Assembly (NCBI RefSeq): GCF_014202345.1
Contig: NZ_JACHGO010000005.1
Coordinates: 310,001-374,000 of the forward strand
Direction: 5' to 3'
DNA: 64,000 bases
DNA from: Desulfovibrio intestinalis
GTDB taxonomy: Bacteria > Desulfobacterota > Desulfovibrionia > Desulfovibrionales > Desulfovibrionaceae
Position numbers and translations under genes: made by a program. The notes beneath the pieces are model-generated. The model did no database searches and was not told the origin of the DNA. It saw nothing but the letters and a program-made list of their open reading frames with translations. Below, piece by piece: positions 7,839 to 17,687 of the stretch (position 1 is its first letter; every line of letters begins with the position of its first letter).

Positions 7839-9518
7839 ATGATAAGCGATACCACCACAAGCGCCAGATATAGAGTCACTAACGGAGTGTTGTCTTACGG
7901 CATTCCTTTCCGCATCTACTCGGGTACGGATGTGGCCGTGTTCTGGTCTGCTGATGCCCGCGCCGACACAGAACTTACCCTTGGCACACATTATACTGTC
8001 ACCATCCTGACCGAGGGGGGCACGGTAAACCTGTTGCCCGGCGTTGTGCCTGTGGGGTCTATTCTGGCCGTAGTCTCCAATATCCCCGCCACCCAGGAAG
8101 CAGATTTTTCCAGCACCAGCACAGTAAGCACCGAAGCCCTCGAAACGCAGCTTGACCGCACCGTACAGATGATTCAGCAGCTTAACTACATGGCTTCGCG
8201 CTCAGTAGTCCTGCCAGCCACAAGCGACGAAACACCGCAAGAAGTGTTGCACGGTGTCTATGCCGCCCGCGATGATGCCGAGGCAAGTGCCAGTACCGCC
8301 GCCACCTCTGAAAACGCCGCGGCTGCCAGCGCCGACAATGCTGCATCACAAGCCAATGCTGCCGCTGCAAGCGCATCTGAAGCCGCGCAGTCCGCTTTAG
8401 AGGCCGCCGGCGCTGTACCGGATAATCTTGTTGAGCGGGTTACAGCCACAGAAACAAAAAATACTGAACAAGACGGTATTTTGAACGCTCATGGGGACCG
8501 TCTTGACTCGGTTGAATCAGGAATCACCGCCCTCAGCACTACGTTGATTGGCTGTGTCATACCCATGTTTGCGGCTGACGGATACGTTCCCAATGGCTGC
8601 GTGCTTCCTGATGCGGCGGAATACACGGAATCCCAGTTTCCCACATTCTACACGGACTACTTGGCCGCTGGTAGGATTGTTACCTGCACATATGCAGAGT
8701 TTGCTGCGCAGGTAGCTTTGACGGGGGACTGCGGCAAATTCGCGCTGGATCAGGTGAGCAAAAAGTTCAAAGTCCCTCTGTATAAAGATGGTGACTCTAT
8801 TACACATGCCGCCAGCACTGCGGAGATTGGTCGCAGTGTGCAAGCCGGGGCTCCTAATGCAACAGGTAAAATAGGGCTGGATGCATCAATAGCAAAATGG
8901 GTAAAATTGGGGACTAAGGGTGTATTTGAAATAGAATTAGATCCAGAGGGGACTGCCGGAAACTCCAACAGCTATGTTAACACGCATGCAATGACCTTTG
9001 ATCTGAGCAGGGCTAGTAGTGTGTATCGGGATGATATTACAACAGTACAAACAGATGGCGTTCGCCTGCGCCACTTCGTTGTCCTCGCCAGCTCACAGAA
9101 CAACGCCAGCGTCTTTGACTGGTCGGCATACATGGCAGCGCTGGCGGGCAAGGCCAATGTAGCCTTAGACAATCTGACAGCGCCAGCGGAACATCAAATA
9201 CGGGAACGCACCAAGCTAGTGCCCCTAGGCTCCCGGTCTACAACCGGAGAATGGACTCTTACGGATGTAGCGGTAGGGCGACTGCTTCTACTTGTGTGGG
9301 TCCCCGCTAGTGCAACGCAAGATGCATGGATACAGGCGATCGTAACATCTGGAGCTGTCCTCGGTAGCTGGCCGAATAGCCCGAACACAGGTATGCACAT
9401 GGGTACATACACTACATGGGGTTCCACGAATGTCATGGCAGTCAAGCCCACCTCCGACACTGTTGTGATTAACATACGGTCTAAACAGGCTGGAACACTC
9501 TACGCGGAGCAATTATAA
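7839..9518 (+). CDS. Tail fibre protein
   Basis: A 559-residue fibre. Residues 1-110 form a T7-fibre-like attachment domain (RYRVTNGVLSYGIPF). Residues about 145-190 are an alanine/serine coiled-coil stalk built of short A-A-x-A-S-A repeats, followed by a second coiled segment near residue 210 and a globular receptor-binding tip. Base use shifts in the C-terminal third (8,820 onward is visibly more AT-rich than the stalk), suggesting an exchanged tip module. It should decide host recognition. The stop overlaps the start of its likely assembly protein. Confidence 0.82.
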   Translation: MISDTTTSARYRVTNGVLSYGIPFRIYSGTDVAVFWSADARADTELTLGTHYTVTILTEGGTVNLLPGVVPVGSILAVVSNIPATQEADFSSTSTVSTEALETQLDRTVQMIQQLNYMASRSVVLPATSDETPQEVLHGVYAARDDAEASASTAATSENAAAASADNAASQANAAAASASEAAQSALEAAGAVPDNLVERVTATETKNTEQDGILNAHGDRLDSVESGITALSTTLIGCVIPMFAADGYVPNGCVLPDAAEYTESQFPTFYTDYLAAGRIVTCTYAEFAAQVALTGDCGKFALDQVSKKFKVPLYKDGDSITHAASTAEIGRSVQAGAPNATGKIGLDASIAKWVKLGTKGVFEIELDPEGTAGNSNSYVNTHAMTFDLSRASSVYRDDITTVQTDGVRLRHFVVLASSQNNASVFDWSAYMAALAGKANVALDNLTAPAEHQIRERTKLVPLGSRSTTGEWTLTDVAVGRLLLLVWVPASATQDAWIQAIVTSGAVLGSWPNSPNTGMHMGTYTTWGSTNVMAVKPTSDTVVINIRSKQAGTLYAEQL

Positions 9519-9934
9519 TGTGGGTAATCCAACGTGGTAACAAGGTTATAAATGTGGACTCGGATGATAATCTCAACAGTCATATTGCAACAGGGTGGGA
9601 GATAGTCAGCGATGTTGCAATAGAAGCCGCTGGCATGCGTGGCTATGAGAACATTATTAGCCCTGCAAATACGGTGGTCAACGCGGACGGCAGCCTTACG
9701 TTTACACCGCCTGCGCCGCCAAGCGAGACAGAACTCTACGAAAGCTTGCGGCTTGAAGCCGAACGCCTCCTTGCCGCCACGGACCAATACGGTATGGACG
9801 ATTACCCTGATAACGAACGACGGGCCGCCTATCGTGCCTACCGTGCCGAGCTGCGGGCATTGAATCGGCAGGAAGGCGCACCTTGGGACGGCGGCGGCCC
9901 GGCGACGCCCTGGCCCACAAAGCCGGAGGTATAG
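9518..9934 (+). CDS. Tail fibre assembly / tail chaperone-like protein
   Basis: A 138-residue protein coupled to the fibre gene by TAATG. The C-terminal half has the signature of the phage tail-assembly-chaperone family: R-x-x-LL near LEAERLLAATDQYGMDDYPD, then YRAYRAELRAL and the terminal WPTKP motif. Such proteins help fold or trimerise fibres, or become part of the tail tip. The N-terminal part (MWVIQRGNKVINVDSDDN) is less conserved and may match the fibre tip. Confidence 0.6.
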   Translation: MWVIQRGNKVINVDSDDNLNSHIATGWEIVSDVAIEAAGMRGYENIISPANTVVNADGSLTFTPPAPPSETELYESLRLEAERLLAATDQYGMDDYPDNERRAAYRAYRAELRALNRQEGAPWDGGGPATPWPTKPEV

Positions 9935-9937
9935 GCC

Positions 9938-10507
9938 ATGCTCCACAACCGCACAACTATCATCAACACGGCCCTCATGCGCGTTGCCGCTCCAGGTGCA
10001 ACGTCCCCCGATGAAGACAGCCAGGCCGCACAGCATGCCAATGCTGCATATGACCGCGCACGTGATCTGTGTCTGGCCTCTTATCCCTGGACCTTTGCAG
10101 CAAAGTTCAAGGCCCTTGAACAACTGGCAGAAGCTTCAGTGCCGAACCTCAAAAGCTATACGTTACCGCCCGATTGCCTGCGCGTAATTGGTGTTTCTAC
10201 ATTGTGTTATGGCCAAGCCTGCGATGATTATATACTTGCGGGCAAAGCATTGCACAGCCGTCATGCAGGCCTTGTGCTGCACTACGTCAGCGCTGATGCC
10301 ACACAGACATTTCCCGACCATTTTGCCGATGCCTTGGCCTGGCGCATTGCGCTGGAAATCTCCCCTCATGTTGAGCAGGGCGCAGTTAATGCCAAGACCT
10401 ATCTGGAAATGCACGAATTTTCCCTTGACCAAGCCAAGGTGCATAACGACGCGCAAGCCCCTGCCAGCCCCACGCCTTCAGCCTATCTTCAAGAGAGGTT
10501 CGGCTAA
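9938..10507 (+). CDS. Tail tubular protein A (T7 gp11-like)
   Basis: A 189-residue protein with the family hallmark ASYPWTFA near residue 48, followed by a segment ending LPPDCLRVIGV. In T7-like virions 12 copies sit beneath the portal and form the adaptor ring of the short tail. The gene is coupled to the next by TAATG at 10505-10509, as in other podoviruses where the two tubular proteins are adjacent. Confidence 0.82.
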   Translation: MLHNRTTIINTALMRVAAPGATSPDEDSQAAQHANAAYDRARDLCLASYPWTFAAKFKALEQLAEASVPNLKSYTLPPDCLRVIGVSTLCYGQACDDYILAGKALHSRHAGLVLHYVSADATQTFPDHFADALAWRIALEISPHVEQGAVNAKTYLEMHEFSLDQAKVHNDAQAPASPTPSAYLQERFG

Positions 10508-12576
10508 TGCCTGTCTACCATCTGCAAAATGTCCTCAACGGTGGCGAGACAACCCCCCTCATGCGTGGGCGCGTTGACCAGCCGAAATACCAAACTGGCG
10601 CGCAAACCATGCACAACATTGTACCCATGCCCCAGGGCGGCGTTACCCGTCGACCAGGCATGCGGTTTATGGGCATGGCCAGCGGCAACCACTGCCGCTT
10701 CATTCCCTTTGTATTCAGCGCCACACAAGGCCGAGTTCTTGAATTTGGCGACAATATCTTGCGTGTCTGGCTGCCAGACGGAACGCAAGTGGATGCAGAA
10801 TTTGCAAGCCCCTTTGCCGCAGCAGACCTCGCAAACCTGCGCTTTGCCCAAAGCGCTGACGTAATTTACTTCGCTCATTCAAAGTATCAGCCGCGCAAGC
10901 TTTCCCGCTATGCTGATGATGATTGGCAATTCAGTGCGCTTACATTTGTGCCCGAAGTGGCCGCACCAACGGCGCTTGCGGGGAGTATCGTAGATCGTGG
11001 CGCTAACAATGGTGACGCCACGCGCACATATACATATGTTGTCACGGCTGTGGATGAAGAAACCGGGCAGGAATCCAACCCCTCAGCAGAGTTTAGCATA
11101 AATGCCAAGTCTCTTGATTCAATGGAATACATTATACGTTTAACGTGGGCAGCCAGCGCCGGGGCATCCTATTACCGGGTATACAAGAAGAAATACGGCG
11201 TGTTCGGATACATCGGCAGATCCGGCGCAGAGCGCACATTTGACGATGAAAACATTGGCGCCGACACTTCCGACACTCCGCCCAAGCACGAAAACCCTTT
11301 TGCCGATGGCAACTATCCCTCACAGGTATTCTTTCACCAACAGCGCCTTGGTTTTGCAGCCAGCAACAAAAAGCCCATCACCATATGGCTGTCGCGCTCT
11401 GGCGACTTTGAAATCATGGCGTCTTCAACCCCACCCAGAGACGATGATGCCATTACCGCGCCTTTGGCATCAACGCAGGCCAACCGCATAACCTGGCTGC
11501 AACCAGACCGCCAATCACTGGCATTCGGCACAGAGGGCAGCGAGTGGACCCTTGCAGCAAGCGAAGGCGTGGCCCTTACGCCCTCAAACATATCTTTCGA
11601 ACTGCAAACCACCATAGGCGGCGACGATGCTGTACAGGCCATGTCTGTGGGCGGTTCCGTGCTGTTCCTGCAACGTGGCAGCAAGTCCGTGCGCCAGCTT
11701 GCCTACAACTACAGCGCTGATAAATATTTGCCTCAAGACCTCAACTTGCTGGCCAGGCACATCTTGGCGGATACCAGCATTGTAGCTTGGGCATACCAGC
11801 AGGAGCCGCACAGTATAATCTGGTGCGTCCTGGCCGATGGCTCTATGGCAGGGCTTACATACATGCCAGAGCATGAGGTTGTGGGCTGGCACCACCACAC
11901 CACAAACGGCTTTATCAAGGACGTGGCCACCATCCCCGGCACTCCTGACGATCAGGTGTGGATGCTGATACAGCGCCCCTGTGGTTTGTGCGTTGAGCGC
12001 CTTGAATCCTTTTTTGACAGTGACAGCCTGGCAGACGCCAATTTTCTTGATAGCGCCCTGCGCTATGACGGTCCGCCCAAAGCTGATTTCTTCGGCCTTG
12101 ACCACCTGGCGGGGCAAACGGTGCAGGCATTTGCAGACGGCAGCACCCTTGACGGCCTAACTGTTGTGGCGGACGGCTCTCTCAAGCTCAAGCACCCGGC
12201 AAGCTCTTTACTGGTCGGTCTACAATATGTGCCCAAGCTGGCCCTTAACCTGCCGGAAGTTAACACCCAAGAAGGTTCAAGCGTACTCAAGACCCGCAAG
12301 ATTACGGGCGTGCGCTTTCGTGTTTACCGCAGCATGAGCTTTCAGGCAGGCTTTGGCGCAAACCTGTATTCCATCATCGACAGGCAGATACGCGGGGGCA
12401 GCTTTCAGACCGCTCCTTTCTATACCGAGGGCACTGACCTGCACATGGAAACGTGCGCCGGATGGACAGACACCACACCGCTTACAATTGAAGTACGCAC
12501 CCCTACCCCGCTGACCATTCTTTCTATCCTCACCGCTATGGATATAGCGCCGTTTTCCGGCAAGGGAGGCAATTAA
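10507..12576 (+). CDS. Tail tubular protein B (T7 gp12-like nozzle)
   Basis: A 689-residue protein with the typical nozzle N-terminus (LNGGETTPLMRGRVDQPKYQ, then NIVPMPQGGVTRRPGMRF) and later beta-propeller-like repeats (e.g. RITWLQPDRQSLAFGTEGSE). A fibronectin-like insertion near residues 155-260 (TYVVTAVDEETGQES) may be exposed on the tail. It should form the tail nozzle. Length is close to T7 gp12. Confidence 0.85.
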   Translation: MPVYHLQNVLNGGETTPLMRGRVDQPKYQTGAQTMHNIVPMPQGGVTRRPGMRFMGMASGNHCRFIPFVFSATQGRVLEFGDNILRVWLPDGTQVDAEFASPFAAADLANLRFAQSADVIYFAHSKYQPRKLSRYADDDWQFSALTFVPEVAAPTALAGSIVDRGANNGDATRTYTYVVTAVDEETGQESNPSAEFSINAKSLDSMEYIIRLTWAASAGASYYRVYKKKYGVFGYIGRSGAERTFDDENIGADTSDTPPKHENPFADGNYPSQVFFHQQRLGFAASNKKPITIWLSRSGDFEIMASSTPPRDDDAITAPLASTQANRITWLQPDRQSLAFGTEGSEWTLAASEGVALTPSNISFELQTTIGGDDAVQAMSVGGSVLFLQRGSKSVRQLAYNYSADKYLPQDLNLLARHILADTSIVAWAYQQEPHSIIWCVLADGSMAGLTYMPEHEVVGWHHHTTNGFIKDVATIPGTPDDQVWMLIQRPCGLCVERLESFFDSDSLADANFLDSALRYDGPPKADFFGLDHLAGQTVQAFADGSTLDGLTVVADGSLKLKHPASSLLVGLQYVPKLALNLPEVNTQEGSSVLKTRKITGVRFRVYRSMSFQAGFGANLYSIIDRQIRGGSFQTAPFYTEGTDLHMETCAGWTDTTPLTIEVRTPTPLTILSILTAMDIAPFSGKGGN

Positions 12577-12577
12577 T

Positions 12578-13234
12578 ATGGGCATGGACCCGGTAACTCT
12601 GGCCGTTGCAATGGGCGGCATGGCGGCACTGTCCAGCTTGTCGCAAAACAGCGCGGCCAATCAGCAAGCCAAATACCAGCAAGCGCAAATGCAGGCCAAC
12701 GCCAATGCTGCACGCAATCAGGCCCGCGTCACGGCGGAGAAAGGCCGCATTGAGGCCGAAAATCTTGACCGCGAAAAGTCTGCCCTGCACAGGGAATATG
12801 CCGACATCCAATCCGGCAACGTCGCCAACATGGGCGCGCTGGGGGTTGATATGTCCAGTGGCAGCGCCGCCCAGGTGCTTTCAGGCAATGCCGCAAATTA
12901 CGCGGCTGACGTTGGGGCCAACCGCTACCAGAAGGCCGTAGGCCAGTGGGAAACGCGGCAGAACGTCCGCGCACAGGAAGCCAACGCCGCCAATTTTGAC
13001 AGTGCCGGCAGCTACTACGGCAGCACGGTCAAAGGGCTTGGGCAATCGCTTCTGACCGCTGGCATGCAAGGGCTTGTTTCCGGCATCGGCGGCTATTCTA
13101 TGGCAGGCGGTTTTGGCGGTGCAGCAAGTAGCAGTACAGGCGCACTAAGCGACCTTGGCAAACGTGCTTCCAATGGCGTTTTTGGCAAGGCGCTTTCTTC
13201 TGGCATGAAGATGATCAAGACGGTTGGGGGTTAA
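12578..13234 (+). CDS. Internal virion protein (T7 gp14-like)
   Basis: A 218-residue protein with a short hydrophobic Ala/Met-rich N-terminus, a Gln/Ala-rich helical middle (QNSAANQQAKYQQAQMQANA) and a Gly-rich C-terminus. Its position right after the nozzle gene and composition match the gp14 class, ejected first to form a pore in the outer membrane. Preceded by GGGAGG 9 nt before the ATG. Confidence 0.65.
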   Translation: MGMDPVTLAVAMGGMAALSSLSQNSAANQQAKYQQAQMQANANAARNQARVTAEKGRIEAENLDREKSALHREYADIQSGNVANMGALGVDMSSGSAAQVLSGNAANYAADVGANRYQKAVGQWETRQNVRAQEANAANFDSAGSYYGSTVKGLGQSLLTAGMQGLVSGIGGYSMAGGFGGAASSSTGALSDLGKRASNGVFGKALSSGMKMIKTVGG

Positions 13235-13237
13235 CAC

Positions 13238-15358
13238 ATGGCCATACGCATACAGCAATACGCTACGCCCCCGCGCCGTGTGCAGGTCGGTGGCATTGAT
13301 CCCGGCTTTCAACAGGCTCTTGTGCGCAATGTTGGGCAAGATGCCGCAGCAAGTACCGCCCAGGCGATGCTTGATGCTGGCAAACAGCTTACAGAAATCG
13401 GCATCAAGGAATACGTCAGTCAGGAAACCGCCCGTGTTTCTCAAGCCCTGCAAGACTACAAGACGCAGCTTTCCACAGAGCAGGAACGCTTCACCAAGGA
13501 AAATCAGGGGCAGAACGCCCTTGGCGCTGGGGAACATTTCGACAGCTTTGCCCGCGACACCGCCGCGCCTCTGGCAGAAAAGTTTTCCGGCAAATTCCGC
13601 ACCATGTTCATGCAGGATGCCGCCGCCTTTGGTCTGCGCTTTACCGAGCAAGGGCAGTCCTACGCCAGCCAGCAAGAAAAGATGTGGAAAAAGAGCGCGT
13701 GGGATGGCGATGTGGCCCAGGCAATGGATGCCATCGCCCAAGACCCCGGCAACAGGGAGTTTATCGAAACCTCGCTTGCGTCTCTCAAAGGCCGCTATGC
13801 GGATCTGTTCCCCGGCATGGATAATCGCGCCATCGACGCCGAAATCAATCACAAGGCGTCGGGCATTATTATTGACAGTTTTCTTGCCAAGGAGGACGTG
13901 GGCCGCGCCCGTGAAGCCTTTACGCAGTACAAGGATATTCTCGGCGCTACCGCCCCGCAGTACGAGGCCCGCATAAATTCGCTGGGCCGTGAGCTTCAGG
14001 CGCGGGCAAGGGCTGAGCGTGCTGAACGCCAGTTTGATGTTCATGCACGCTTGCAGGATTCCATAGCTGCATGGCGGCAAGGGCAAGACGCCCCCACTGC
14101 CCCAACCCAGAAAGAAGTCGTAAGTGCTTACGGAGCAGAAAAAGGAACGCGAATATGGCAGGAAGTTGAAAGTGCTAGGGCTTTTGGCGCTGATATTCAA
14201 GCCATGTCAACGCTTACTCCCGAAGAGCAAATAAAAATGCTTGCAGATCGCAAGCCGCAACCCGGTGACGGCTACGCCTCTTCACTCGCTGACTACACCC
14301 GGCTAGAGCATGCCGTTAAGGTGGATCAAGAGTTGCGACAAAAAGACCCCATTGGCTATTTGCTTGGTAAAGATAGGGGCGTCCAGACCGCCTTCAAATC
14401 GTGGCAAGAGTCGCCTACCCCTGAAAATGCGCAAACTTATGCCGCCAAAATTCAGGCCGCAGGGGCCGCACGAGGCATGCGTCAGAGCGAAGTTGAATCG
14501 CCCCCTCTGTTGCCAGACAGCGCGGCCAAAGATCTTGCATGGCGCGTTGCCAACAGCGACAAACCTGCTGAAATTCTCGAACAGCAACAGTCCGCTTGGG
14601 GGCAGCATTGGCCCTCAGTTGAACGCCAGCTTGTCACAGAAGGCAAGATGCCTACTGGCCTGCGCGTTGTTGCGTCGGGCATGGACAAAGAAAGTGGCGG
14701 GCTACTGGCATCCACATACAGGAACCCCAAATACAAAGAACAAGCCAAGGACGTTCTAGGCCTTACTGAATCAAGCTTTAAAGACCTCCGCGAAAGAGTT
14801 CATGGAGAACTTGAACAATTCACGGCGACGCTTCAGGCTCAGGGCGATCTTGAAATGGCCGCCACAATCACAGACAGCGCTACGCGGCTGACGCTTGAAT
14901 ATATGCAGCGTGGCTTTGATGTAAAGGATGCCGCTAGAAAGGCCAGTGAGGACGTTGCCCTGAACAGGTATCGCCTTGTTGAACAGGGTGACGGATATTA
15001 CCGCGTTCCATCGAAGGTGGATGCCGATGCCATTGCCAAAGGAGCGAGGAGCGCGCTTTTAGACATTGCCAGCAAGCCTGAAAGTATCACAGTGCCCAAG
15101 GCATCAGGGGGGCTTACCTCACAGTTTATTGCTCAATCGGCCTCTTCAGTAATCAAGCGTGATGGCGAATGGGTGACAGCCCCTGACGAATCAGGACTAA
15201 ACCTTTACGTTCAGGGTCGCCCTGTGCGTGACACACAAGGTAAAATAATCTTCCGCTCATGGGCTGATCTGGTGCGTATCGGAAGCGAAGACAAGCAATA
15301 CCAGCGCCCCACCATTGAAGATATTATGAATGAATACGACATAGGAGGGCACAAATAA
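13238..15358 (+). CDS. Internal virion / ejection protein
   Basis: A 706-residue, mostly helical, highly charged protein with Gln-rich N-terminal repeats, in the place of T7 gp15. Gp15-type proteins leave the head with the DNA and span the periplasm. No transmembrane segment is evident. The C-terminus ends in a conserved-looking IIFRSWADLVRIG box. The stop overlaps the next ATG (TAATG), implying stoichiometric translation with the following ejection protein. Confidence 0.65.
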   Translation: MAIRIQQYATPPRRVQVGGIDPGFQQALVRNVGQDAAASTAQAMLDAGKQLTEIGIKEYVSQETARVSQALQDYKTQLSTEQERFTKENQGQNALGAGEHFDSFARDTAAPLAEKFSGKFRTMFMQDAAAFGLRFTEQGQSYASQQEKMWKKSAWDGDVAQAMDAIAQDPGNREFIETSLASLKGRYADLFPGMDNRAIDAEINHKASGIIIDSFLAKEDVGRAREAFTQYKDILGATAPQYEARINSLGRELQARARAERAERQFDVHARLQDSIAAWRQGQDAPTAPTQKEVVSAYGAEKGTRIWQEVESARAFGADIQAMSTLTPEEQIKMLADRKPQPGDGYASSLADYTRLEHAVKVDQELRQKDPIGYLLGKDRGVQTAFKSWQESPTPENAQTYAAKIQAAGAARGMRQSEVESPPLLPDSAAKDLAWRVANSDKPAEILEQQQSAWGQHWPSVERQLVTEGKMPTGLRVVASGMDKESGGLLASTYRNPKYKEQAKDVLGLTESSFKDLRERVHGELEQFTATLQAQGDLEMAATITDSATRLTLEYMQRGFDVKDAARKASEDVALNRYRLVEQGDGYYRVPSKVDADAIAKGARSALLDIASKPESITVPKASGGLTSQFIAQSASSVIKRDGEWVTAPDESGLNLYVQGRPVRDTQGKIIFRSWADLVRIGSEDKQYQRPTIEDIMNEYDIGGHK

Positions 15359-17673
15359 TGCCCTTATACACCAAGCCCCGCGTGAACCCCATTGCCTTTG
15401 ACGAATCCACAGACTGGCTTAAACCAACGCTTGGAGAATACCTTTCCACTGCCGCAGCGGATGCCATACACGACTTGCCAAGCGTGGCCATCGCAGATCA
15501 GAGCGAGATGTATGCGCTGGCATCACAGGCCGCCGGAATAAGCACGGAAGAAGATGAATCTGGCTTTCCTGTAGTAACATATAGCAAGCAGCGCCCGGAA
15601 ATTCTGGATAAAGACTCACAGGCGCAGCGCATTAAAGACGCCGGGCTTGAACAGGATTTGAAACCGCAGGACGGCTACAACGCAGCCATGCTCGATGTGA
15701 TTATTGAGCGGAAGCGCGAAGAGGTGCAGCGCAGGGCTGTGCGCCAAGCCGCGCCAGATGCATGGGCACCGCTTGGCCTCGCCACAGGCTTAGGAACTTC
15801 ATTGATTGACCCGATCAACATCGCCTCGGCCTTTTTCCCTGTCGTTGGGGAGGCACGGGCGCTATCTCTTCTGGGCAAGGCTTCAGGGGCATGGGGTCGT
15901 GCTGGCGTGCGTGCGGGCATCGGCGCTGTTGAAGGTGCAGTGGGTGCAGCAGTAGTTGAGCCGCTTATTGCAGTTACCAGATTTCAAGAGCAGGCAGATT
16001 ATGACAAGACTGAAGCTCTGATTAACATCGGCTTTGGCGCTATATTTGGCGCGGCCTTGCAACCAACAGCGGGTGCGATTGGCGACCATTTGCGAGCTAA
16101 GTCTGGGCAACGTCAGCCGTGGGAGCTTACAGCGCCAACATCAGACACTATCGCTCTGAAGGATGCACACGCCCAGGAAATACACGATGCCCGTTTAGAA
16201 ACAAGCTCAAGCCTTGATAATGCAAGGCTCTCACAGGAAGCACATGCCGCTGCTGCCATTTTTGACGCCCGAGCAAGGGCATGGTCGCACGATTTACAGC
16301 GTCCGGTACAAGAGTTTTATGATATCTATAAGCCGGAATACCGGGCCGGCAATGGGACGTTGGACGAAGACGCCTTAACTCACGCCATGTACCGCAACCG
16401 CGCACCTAGCCTTCAGGCTTTTATAGATGAAGTCTTGGCCGGAACTCCCCAGGATAAAAAATCATACATCGGCATTGGCCCTGTGGATCGGGCCGACACT
16501 CCTGAATTTCACGGTTCAGAAATCATGTTGGCTTCAGATCAGGTGCGCCACATACGCAAAGATCATCCTGATTTTTCTGAATGGGGACGCATTCCAGAGG
16601 CCGTCACACAAGGTGAGATTACCGCATTGGGAAACAACCGGGTGACGGGCGGCCCAGCCTATGCCTTCGTACTGCCGGGCAACGAAGAAAAGGCATTGGC
16701 TGTTTTCGCTGCGCCGATGCGGACCAAAGAAGGTAATCGACTACGAGTGTTAACGGCTTTTGAGGACTCAAAGAAAGGCGTGGAAAACTGGATTGAAGAG
16801 CAAAAAAAGAAGGCCGCCATATACCAGAGTGCTGAGGAAATTACAGCGTATCCCGACCGTGAAAACGGTCTCCCCTCTGGATCAGACGACCCGCTTGAGA
16901 AAAATATAAGCTCACCTGACGCCAAAGGCAATACAGCCTCTCAACCTCGCGCCGCCGTCACCTTCGACGCCGACGGCAAGGCCGTCATTGAATTTTTTGC
17001 TACGTCTGATTTCTCTTCTGCTCCTCATGAGCTTTACCATGTCTTCCGCCGAGAGATGGCACAAACCGCAGCACACCCAGAAGCCCCTGCACGGGTGCGC
17101 GAAGATTGGGCCAAGATAGAAGAATTTGTTGGCGCCGAGCCTGGTCAGAAGTGGACACGGGAAATGGAAGAAAAATTTGCGAGGGCAGGTGAACAATTCC
17201 TACTGGAAGGCAAAGCCCCTGCCCCACAGCTGCAAACCGTTTTTGAAAAGCTGCGGCAATGGTTTTTGGAACTCTATGCCAATGCTGACGCCGCAGGTCT
17301 GCAAATTACTGACGAAATGCATACCATCTTCGGCAATATGCTCACCACCCCCATGAAAGATGGCGACAAAGCCTTTCGCTACGCCTTGGGCAGTATGATG
17401 ACTCGCAGCTTTGTGGAAGACGTGGACACCCGCTTGCCAAGCCAGCCAGACCTTGACGGCAAACCCTTAGAGGCTGTGCAGGCGCTCTCTGATGAAGCTG
17501 TCAAAGATTTAGATGCTCAGTGGCGGCAGGTGCAGGAAGCCCACCCAGACCTTAAAGACGTTGTAGGCGAAGCATACCGGGAAGATGTAAATATGGCAGA
17601 AATGGAGATGGCTGAAGCTCACCGCCGCAAGGAAATTTTGGCTGAAATAGCGCAGTGCGAAACCCGCCGCTAA
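15358..17673 (+). CDS. Multidomain ejection protein: PBECR-like nuclease plus HExxH domain
   Basis: A 771-residue virion protein. Its N-terminus reads MPLYTKPRVNPIAFDES. Residues about 145-240 are hydrophobic/glycine-rich and membrane-active looking. Residues about 368-484 resemble a phage Barnase/EndoU/ColicinE5-RelE-like nuclease (PBECR): HIRKDHPDF, then AYAFVLPGN and RLRVLTAF. Residues about 540-665 resemble the zincin-like metallopeptidase of polyvalent proteins, with HELYH at residues 557-561 as HExxH and a downstream FARAGEQFLLEGKAP segment. It is likely injected and could act on host RNA and protein at the onset of infection. Enzymatic activity is inference. Confidence 0.65.
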   Translation: MPLYTKPRVNPIAFDESTDWLKPTLGEYLSTAAADAIHDLPSVAIADQSEMYALASQAAGISTEEDESGFPVVTYSKQRPEILDKDSQAQRIKDAGLEQDLKPQDGYNAAMLDVIIERKREEVQRRAVRQAAPDAWAPLGLATGLGTSLIDPINIASAFFPVVGEARALSLLGKASGAWGRAGVRAGIGAVEGAVGAAVVEPLIAVTRFQEQADYDKTEALINIGFGAIFGAALQPTAGAIGDHLRAKSGQRQPWELTAPTSDTIALKDAHAQEIHDARLETSSSLDNARLSQEAHAAAAIFDARARAWSHDLQRPVQEFYDIYKPEYRAGNGTLDEDALTHAMYRNRAPSLQAFIDEVLAGTPQDKKSYIGIGPVDRADTPEFHGSEIMLASDQVRHIRKDHPDFSEWGRIPEAVTQGEITALGNNRVTGGPAYAFVLPGNEEKALAVFAAPMRTKEGNRLRVLTAFEDSKKGVENWIEEQKKKAAIYQSAEEITAYPDRENGLPSGSDDPLEKNISSPDAKGNTASQPRAAVTFDADGKAVIEFFATSDFSSAPHELYHVFRREMAQTAAHPEAPARVREDWAKIEEFVGAEPGQKWTREMEEKFARAGEQFLLEGKAPAPQLQTVFEKLRQWFLELYANADAAGLQITDEMHTIFGNMLTTPMKDGDKAFRYALGSMMTRSFVEDVDTRLPSQPDLDGKPLEAVQALSDEAVKDLDAQWRQVQEAHPDLKDVVGEAYREDVNMAEMEMAEAHRRKEILAEIAQCETRR

Positions 17674-17687
17674 AGAGGAAAAATATA

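Noticed and set aside
7839-9518. Diversity-generating retroelement target in the fibre gene
   Set aside because: The head genes resemble BPP-1, which has such a system, but there is no template repeat, reverse transcriptase or C-type lectin-like variable region in the window.
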